From Bacteroidetes bacterium UBA2364 (GTDB taxonomy: Bacteria; Bacteroidota; Rhodothermia; Rhodothermales; UBA2364): 57,424 bases of DNA. The stretch covers positions 1 through 57,424 of the forward strand of contig DDTM01000084.1 in NCBI GenBank assembly GCA_002344075.1, written 5' to 3'. The notes beneath the pieces were generated by a model. That model was not told the DNA's origin. It saw only the letters and a program-made list of their open reading frames with translations, and did not search any database. This document shows, in pieces, positions 53,300-57,424 of this stretch. The translations under genes were made by a program, and so were the position numbers. Position 1 is the first letter of the stretch, and every line of letters starts with the position of its first letter.

Positions 53300-53956
53300 A
53301 TGGCACACCTTCCTTGGTACACTAAAACATTTATTTATTTGTTCATCTTCGTATTATTTACAAATTTTGAATGGCTTAAAGGACAAAATGGTTTATTCAT
53401 TGAGACAACGCCTTTATGGTCTGTGGCGAATCAAGCTAATACCTTCTCATTTGGAACACTTTTTATTGAACAAGACCAACTACAGTTATATGGTGGTAGA
53501 TTAGGCTTGGGATACCGATGGAAATCCAGTTTCACTGCGGGTCTTTCAGGTGGAACCTTCTTAGAAGACAAGAAATTGCGTTTCGAGTTGTTGCGAGGTG
53601 AGGTCCGGCTTTCTCCATTTCGTCTGAAGAGATTGTCCCCTTTCTTTCTCTTGGGGTATGCCCAGTTATTGCCTCAGTATAAAACCTCCACACTCTCTGG
53701 CCCCTATGTCGGATGGGGCGTTTCTGTACCCCTTGCTTCTGCCTTTTCCTTAATTGGAGCCGCCCAATATCGTTTCGATTTCGTCCAGAATAAAATTCAA
53801 GATCATCCGAAAAACTATGATTATTTACTTGGTTTACAGTATCAATTTAGAAGAAAGACAAATAGTGGAAGCATTAATAATAATCATTCTCCCCATGACA
53901 TTACTGTATTAGGACGAGAAATCCCGGCAACCCTACAAACCAATCAACCAGCCTAA
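53300..53956 (+). CDS. Outer-membrane beta-barrel-like protein (N-terminal half of a possibly split gene)
   Basis: The 218-aa protein has a signal peptide (ending LKGQ) and about eight amphipathic beta strands (YGGRLGLGYRWKSSFTAGLSGG, GPYVGWGVSVPLASAF, YDYLLGLQYQFRR), resembling small outer-membrane porin-like barrels. It ends in a TAA at 53954-53956. The same reading frame continues directly for 234 more codons into an OmpA-like domain, so this may be the first half of one OmpA-type gene cut by a nonsense codon. Confidence 0.7.
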   Translation: MAHLPWYTKTFIYLFIFVLFTNFEWLKGQNGLFIETTPLWSVANQANTFSFGTLFIEQDQLQLYGGRLGLGYRWKSSFTAGLSGGTFLEDKKLRFELLRGEVRLSPFRLKRLSPFFLLGYAQLLPQYKTSTLSGPYVGWGVSVPLASAFSLIGAAQYRFDFVQNKIQDHPKNYDYLLGLQYQFRRKTNSGSINNNHSPHDITVLGREIPATLQTNQPA

Positions 53957-53965
53957 GGGAAAGAG

Positions 53966-54670
53966 GTGAGCCTGCTTTTTACCCAAAAAGGATCCCTCAA
54001 AGGTACGCTCGAAATCGTACTTGGCCGTAGAAAGAGCATCGAACATTTTACTGTTGAGATTATGGAGCCGATAGATACCTGTGTCCGGCCAATTATTTCG
54101 GAAATACAGGTTCCGGGACGTTTCATGGAAGGCGAGGCAATCCGGATTATCCCCCATATCAATGGCAGTTATCCACTACACTATACGTGGCGGTTCCCAT
54201 CGTCGTTGCAATCTACTGTGCCTCAACCAGAGGTCAGGCTACCAGCAGGTTTTCAAGAAATTGAACTTATCGTGCAGAACGAGTGTGGAAATACCCTTAG
54301 AACCACACGGATTTTTGTCACACAAAACCCTATTTGCAAAGTGATTCGGACGATTCCTCCTGTACGTTTTTCGCCCGGAAATGTGGAACTTGACACAAAG
54401 GCTCAATTAGCCCTTGAGCAAAGTTTAGACCAGTTGTCTGTTTGCCCTTCTGTGTGTCTTGCGATTCATGCATTTGGTGATAACAGCGAGCCTACGGCCT
54501 TGAGGGCCAAACAACGCGCAAACCACACCGCCGGCTTCTTGATTGCGCGTGGTATTCCAGCCACCCGTATCCAAAAAATCACGTCATCAATACAACCGGA
54601 AGCCTCTTGTAGTACTTCATCTGCGCCCTATTGCCGAAGAGCGGAGGTCAAAGTTATTCCTTGTGATTAA
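53966..54670 (+). CDS. OmpA-like peptidoglycan-binding domain protein (C-terminal half of a possibly split gene)
   Basis: The frame opens with a GTG at 53966, or an ATG at 54062, and has no signal peptide, although its C-terminal OmpA domain belongs in the periplasm. A PKD/Ig-like stretch covers about 35-120 (PIDTCVRPIISEIQVPG). The OmpA_C-like region (about 125-230) has VRFSPGNVELDTKAQLALEQSLDQL and AIHAFGDNSE...RAKQRANHTAGFLIARGIPATRI. It lies in frame with the preceding barrel gene, 9 bp after its TAA, and the GTG has no properly spaced SD. It is better read as the second half of that gene than as an independent protein. Confidence 0.65.
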   Translation: MSLLFTQKGSLKGTLEIVLGRRKSIEHFTVEIMEPIDTCVRPIISEIQVPGRFMEGEAIRIIPHINGSYPLHYTWRFPSSLQSTVPQPEVRLPAGFQEIELIVQNECGNTLRTTRIFVTQNPICKVIRTIPPVRFSPGNVELDTKAQLALEQSLDQLSVCPSVCLAIHAFGDNSEPTALRAKQRANHTAGFLIARGIPATRIQKITSSIQPEASCSTSSAPYCRRAEVKVIPCD

Positions 54671-54674
54671 AAAA

Positions 54675-54696
54675 AAAGCCCGAATAAACGGGCTTT
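54675..54696 (-). terminator. Terminator of sucC (bidirectional hairpin)
   Basis: AAAGCCCG (54675-54682) and CGGGCTTT (54689-54696) pair around a 6-nt loop. On the minus strand the stem is followed by a run of eight or more Ts, giving a strong rho-independent terminator 20 bp after the sucC stop. It also lies 5 bp after the plus-strand OmpA-like gene and could act both ways. Confidence 0.9.
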
Positions 54697-54716
54697 CAAT
54701 CCATCGAAAAAGAACT

Positions 54717-55889
54717 TTATGCAGCCAATGCATGTGTAACTTTTTCCGCAGCCTCTTTCAGGAGGATAGCTGTTTCAATCTTTAGTCCACTATTTTTCAG
54801 GATTTCCTGCCCTTCTTCGGCGTTGGTTCCTTGTAAACGGACGATCAAAGGAATATTAATATTCACATTTTTAGCAGCCTCTACAACTCCAAGCGCCACC
54901 CTGTCGCAGCGAACAATGCCGCCAAATACGTTAATCAGAATCGCTTTAACATTCGGGTCTTTGAGGATAATCCGGAATCCTGCTTCTACTGTTTGTGGAT
55001 TCGCAGAACCGCCCACATCCAAGAAGTTTGCAGGCTCGCCTCCTGCAATCTTGATGATGTCCATGGTTCCCATTGCCAAGCCAGCGCCGTTTACCATGCA
55101 CCCTACATTTCCATCTAATTTAATATAATTAAGATGGAACTCACTTGCTTCCACTTCTAAGGGGTCTTCCTCGTCTGTATCGCGCATTTCAGCGAGGTCT
55201 TTATGCCGAAACAGCGCATTGTCATCAAAATTGATTTTGCCATCCAAGGCCATCAATTTGCCATCTTTTGTAGTAACCAACGGATTAATTTCGGCCAAAG
55301 AACAATCCGTTTCTTCATAGGCTTTGTAAAGCTTCAGAACAAACCCCACACACTGTTTAAACAAGTCTCCCTGAAAGCCAAGAGCAAAAGCAATTTGTCG
55401 GGCCTGATAACCTTGAATACCGATTGTTGGATCAATCCACACTTTATGGATTAGTTCAGGGGTTTCCTCTGCTACTTTTTCAATTTCGACTCCGCCCTCT
55501 GTAGAAGCCATGATCACGTTCATGTTGCGGCTGCGGTCGAGCGTAATGCCGAGATAATACTCTTTAACAATGTCCACCCCGTCGGTTATCAAGATTTTCT
55601 TAACCTTTTGGCCTTCGGGCCCAGTTTGGTGTGTCTTAAGCATCATGCCCAACATGGCTTCGGATCGCTCACGCACTTCTTCGATGGAGCGGGCTAACTT
55701 TACCCCTCCTCCCTTTCCGCGGCCACCCGCATGAATTTGGGCTTTAACCACAAAGAGGCTCGCACCATTGGCTTGTAATTTTTTGGCTCCCGCTACCGCA
55801 TCTTCTACTGTGGTTGCCACATAACCGCCTTGTGTTGCGACACCAAATTGTGTAAGCACTTCTTTTGCCTGATATTCATGTACTTTCAT
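54717..55889 (-). CDS. sucC: Succinyl-CoA synthetase (ADP-forming) beta subunit
   Basis: The 390-aa ATP-grasp protein has the opening MKVHEYQAKEVLTQFGV, the glycine-rich VKAQIHAGGRGKGGGVK nucleotide loop, CSLAEINPLV, and the C-terminal CoA-ligase segment with VNVFGGIVRCDRVA. It makes ATP (or GTP) from succinyl-CoA in the TCA cycle. An SD-like GGGAG lies before the ATG. The alpha subunit sucD is not adjacent. It also receives the succinyl-CoA made by MutAB. Confidence 0.97.
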   Translation of the reverse strand: MKVHEYQAKEVLTQFGVATQGGYVATTVEDAVAGAKKLQANGASLFVVKAQIHAGGRGKGGGVKLARSIEEVRERSEAMLGMMLKTHQTGPEGQKVKKILITDGVDIVKEYYLGITLDRSRNMNVIMASTEGGVEIEKVAEETPELIHKVWIDPTIGIQGYQARQIAFALGFQGDLFKQCVGFVLKLYKAYEETDCSLAEINPLVTTKDGKLMALDGKINFDDNALFRHKDLAEMRDTDEEDPLEVEASEFHLNYIKLDGNVGCMVNGAGLAMGTMDIIKIAGGEPANFLDVGGSANPQTVEAGFRIILKDPNVKAILINVFGGIVRCDRVALGVVEAAKNVNINIPLIVRLQGTNAEEGQEILKNSGLKIETAILLKEAAEKVTHALAA

Positions 55890-56061
55890 GGGTTCTCCCG
55901 TAAAAATGTATTAAGATTTTCGTTGCCAAACCAAAGCTACGTGCAACAGTCGTTCGTCTTTATGTTTTAAAGTTGAATTTTTTATATGCAATAACGGATA
56001 TAAATATACCGGAACTACTTCTTGGCTCGCCCGTTCTGATTTCAACGATCGCATTATACCC

Positions 56062-57153
56062 ATGACAACCTTTGACCGCCATATTCTAAGACGACTCCTT
56101 GCCACAACATTGGTTCTGATTGGAATGCTCACTTCTTTCTTTATTCTCCTGCACTATTTGGAATATATAGATGATTTTATCGATCGCGGAGCAAGCGAAA
56201 GCCTCATCCTATGGTCTTATTATCCCAATGCCCTACCGTTTATTTTCCACCAGATCACGCCCGCTGCCCTTTTTCTAGCATGTATCCATCTTACAGGAAA
56301 ATTGGCGCAGGAACTTCAACTTACCGCAGTCTATACCGCAGGAGTCTCCTTTTATCGGGTTCTACGGCCCATTCTTTTTTTTGGTCTTTTGGTTTCCATT
56401 GGCATGTTCTACATGAGTGGATGGGTTCTGCCCAAGACGGAACAAATTCGCATTGGGATTGAAGCCAAATATCTGAACAAAGGCCGCGAGCAATTAGAAT
56501 CCACGAACAATTTATTCAGACAACTCGAAGGCAATCGGATTTTGCAAATTGGCTCCTTTTCCACCGATCAAAAAGCTGGGTTTATGGTCTCGGTGCAAAC
56601 TTATGATGCACAAAAGCATCTAATTTCACGTGCAGACGCAGACCAAATGCAATGGAATGACAAACAGCAGCAATGGACTTTTCAAAATGTAGTGACACAC
56701 ACCTTCCGAGCAGACAGCACCATCCTCAGATCCCAAACCCAACACAACGTGACCGCCCAGTTAGAAATTAAACCGGAGGATCTAAGCAGGTCTGCCAATG
56801 ATGTTGACTTGCTCAATATTCCGGAAGCAAAGCAATATTTACAAGAACTCCAAAAAAGTGGTATCTCGGAATTGGGCAAGCCAATGGTGGCGTATTATGC
56901 AAAATTCACCTATCCCTTTGCCAGTCTTATTGTTGTTTTGCTTGGGTTTTCTCTGGCCAGTACACGACGCAAAGGTGGACAGGCTGCCCAACTTTCTATT
57001 GGTATCATGGTTGCGTTTATCTACTTGGCGATGATTAAAACGATCGAGCCTTTTGGGTATTCAGGGGAATTGGAACCAATGGTAGCCACCCTTTTCCCGC
57101 ATGTTTTTTTCTTGACAATGGCCATCTTGATGATGTTTCTTGCAAAAAAATAA
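56062..57153 (+). CDS. LptF/LptG family lipopolysaccharide export permease
   Basis: The 363-aa inner-membrane protein has the YjgP/YjgQ layout: an N-terminal DRHILRRLLATTLV, three membrane helices before residue 130, a periplasmic beta-jellyroll region (about 130-265), and three helices at the C terminus (YPFASLIVVLLGFSLA, LSIGIMVAFIYLAMIKTI, LFPHVFFLTMAILMMFL). With LptB2 it extracts LPS from the inner membrane. The sequence does not decide between LptF and LptG. Partners are outside the window. Confidence 0.92.
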   Translation: MTTFDRHILRRLLATTLVLIGMLTSFFILLHYLEYIDDFIDRGASESLILWSYYPNALPFIFHQITPAALFLACIHLTGKLAQELQLTAVYTAGVSFYRVLRPILFFGLLVSIGMFYMSGWVLPKTEQIRIGIEAKYLNKGREQLESTNNLFRQLEGNRILQIGSFSTDQKAGFMVSVQTYDAQKHLISRADADQMQWNDKQQQWTFQNVVTHTFRADSTILRSQTQHNVTAQLEIKPEDLSRSANDVDLLNIPEAKQYLQELQKSGISELGKPMVAYYAKFTYPFASLIVVLLGFSLASTRRKGGQAAQLSIGIMVAFIYLAMIKTIEPFGYSGELEPMVATLFPHVFFLTMAILMMFLAKK

Positions 57154-57424
57154 TGCATTGATACGGCTGCATTAGACAGAAATACATGACAGCCATTCTT
57201 AAAGGTCAGGGATTTGAGCAAGCCTTACAAGCCTTTTTCCCGGAATTACACGGCGCAAGTTCGCAGCCTTGGAGGATAGCGTAGTTAGGCGGATCCAACG
57301 CTTTCTGACCCAAAAAATTCTGGGGCAGAAAGAATAAGCACGATTTATCGTTCATCTGCTGGGTATTGAAAGCCGATACTGATGGGCCTACCATCATCTT
57401 TTACACAGCATTGACTCACCCATA
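57154..57424. other. Right-edge segment without an assigned gene
   Basis: This 271-bp stretch follows lptF/G. A plus-strand frame open from 57218 to 57337 reads KFAALEDSVVRRIQRF-like coding text ending at TAA, but it has no ATG. A different frame (57186-57284) starts with an ATG and stops after 33 codons. A third frame near the very end reads on past the window edge. No family was recognised, and no tRNA was seen. It could be a decayed gene or the leader of the next gene. Confidence 0.3.

Noticed and set aside
1..57424. CRISPR arrays, insertion sequences, rRNA and tRNA genes
   Set aside because: No regularly spaced repeats, transposase genes or tRNA-like cloverleaf sequences were seen in any intergenic gap.

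Overview
The window is a gene-dense, moderate-GC stretch of bacterial chromosome. It most likely comes from the Bacteroidota/Rhodothermota (FCB) lineage. The evidence is two secreted proteins with type IX secretion (Por) C-terminal sorting domains, a SusC-like TonB-dependent receptor with a carboxypeptidase-regulatory front domain, a fused alpha/beta 2-oxoacid dehydrogenase E1, a two-subunit methylmalonyl-CoA mutase, and a CrtO-type carotenoid ketolase beside a fused CrtYcd-type lycopene cyclase. That carotenoid pair suggests an aerobic, pigmented organism. The lineage call is inference from gene content; there is no rRNA or tRNA in the window.

Layout. 0.36-6.6 kb (+): rsmA/ksgA, a MgtE Mg2+ transporter, a 2,4-dienoyl-CoA-reductase-like SDR, an acyl-CoA carboxylase beta subunit and a TrkH K+ transporter. 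6.6-9.7 kb (-): a DAO-family oxidoreductase, an M50-like membrane peptidase and two tandem ssb paralogues separated by strong hairpins. 9.8-17.5 kb: mazG (+), then a long minus-strand block crtO-crtYcd-rlmN-herA-like followed by two membrane proteins. 17.6-19.0 kb (+): a MaoC hydratase and a CitE-like lyase, translationally coupled. 19.0-20.8 kb: a small accessory patch with a RhuM-like/coiled-coil gene convergent with a Xer-type tyrosine recombinase, whose upstream region carries a perfectly palindromic dif-like site. 20.8-30.6 kb: a GH29 fucosidase lipoprotein, both methylmalonyl-CoA mutase subunits, an exported caspase-like protein, a possible divergent L,D-transpeptidase and an exported amidohydrolase. 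30.7-41.6 kb: the TonB-dependent receptor, DinB and GNAT proteins, a giant outer-membrane protein, a T9SS metalloprotease and fumarylacetoacetase. 41.8-57.2 kb: a TPR lipoprotein, cystathionine gamma-synthase, RlpA, DUF1573, E1, an OmpR/histidine-kinase pair, a T9SS phosphodiester glycosidase, alanine racemase, an OMP/OmpA-domain gene split by an in-frame stop, sucC and an LptF/G permease.

How genes fit together. Propionyl/branched-chain acyl-CoA catabolism recurs through the window: fused E1 (branched-chain 2-oxoacids), carboxylase beta subunit, dienoyl-CoA reductase, MaoC/CitE, MutA/MutB and SucC (TCA entry), plus fumarylacetoacetase for tyrosine. CrtYcd and CrtO would make ketocarotenoids. 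Cell-envelope genes (LptF/G, RlpA, Alr, TonB receptor, T9SS cargo) are scattered among them.

Most notable observations: the palindromic dif-like site next to the Xer gene (20712-20745), which suggests a self-contained single-recombinase Xer system; the divergent RhuM/coiled-coil protein beside it; long perfect hairpins around the ssb pair; the in-frame TAA between the two halves of an OMP-OmpA gene; and the exported PPC-caspase and HGT...SLGC proteins. All function calls rest on reading motifs by eye, with no database search.
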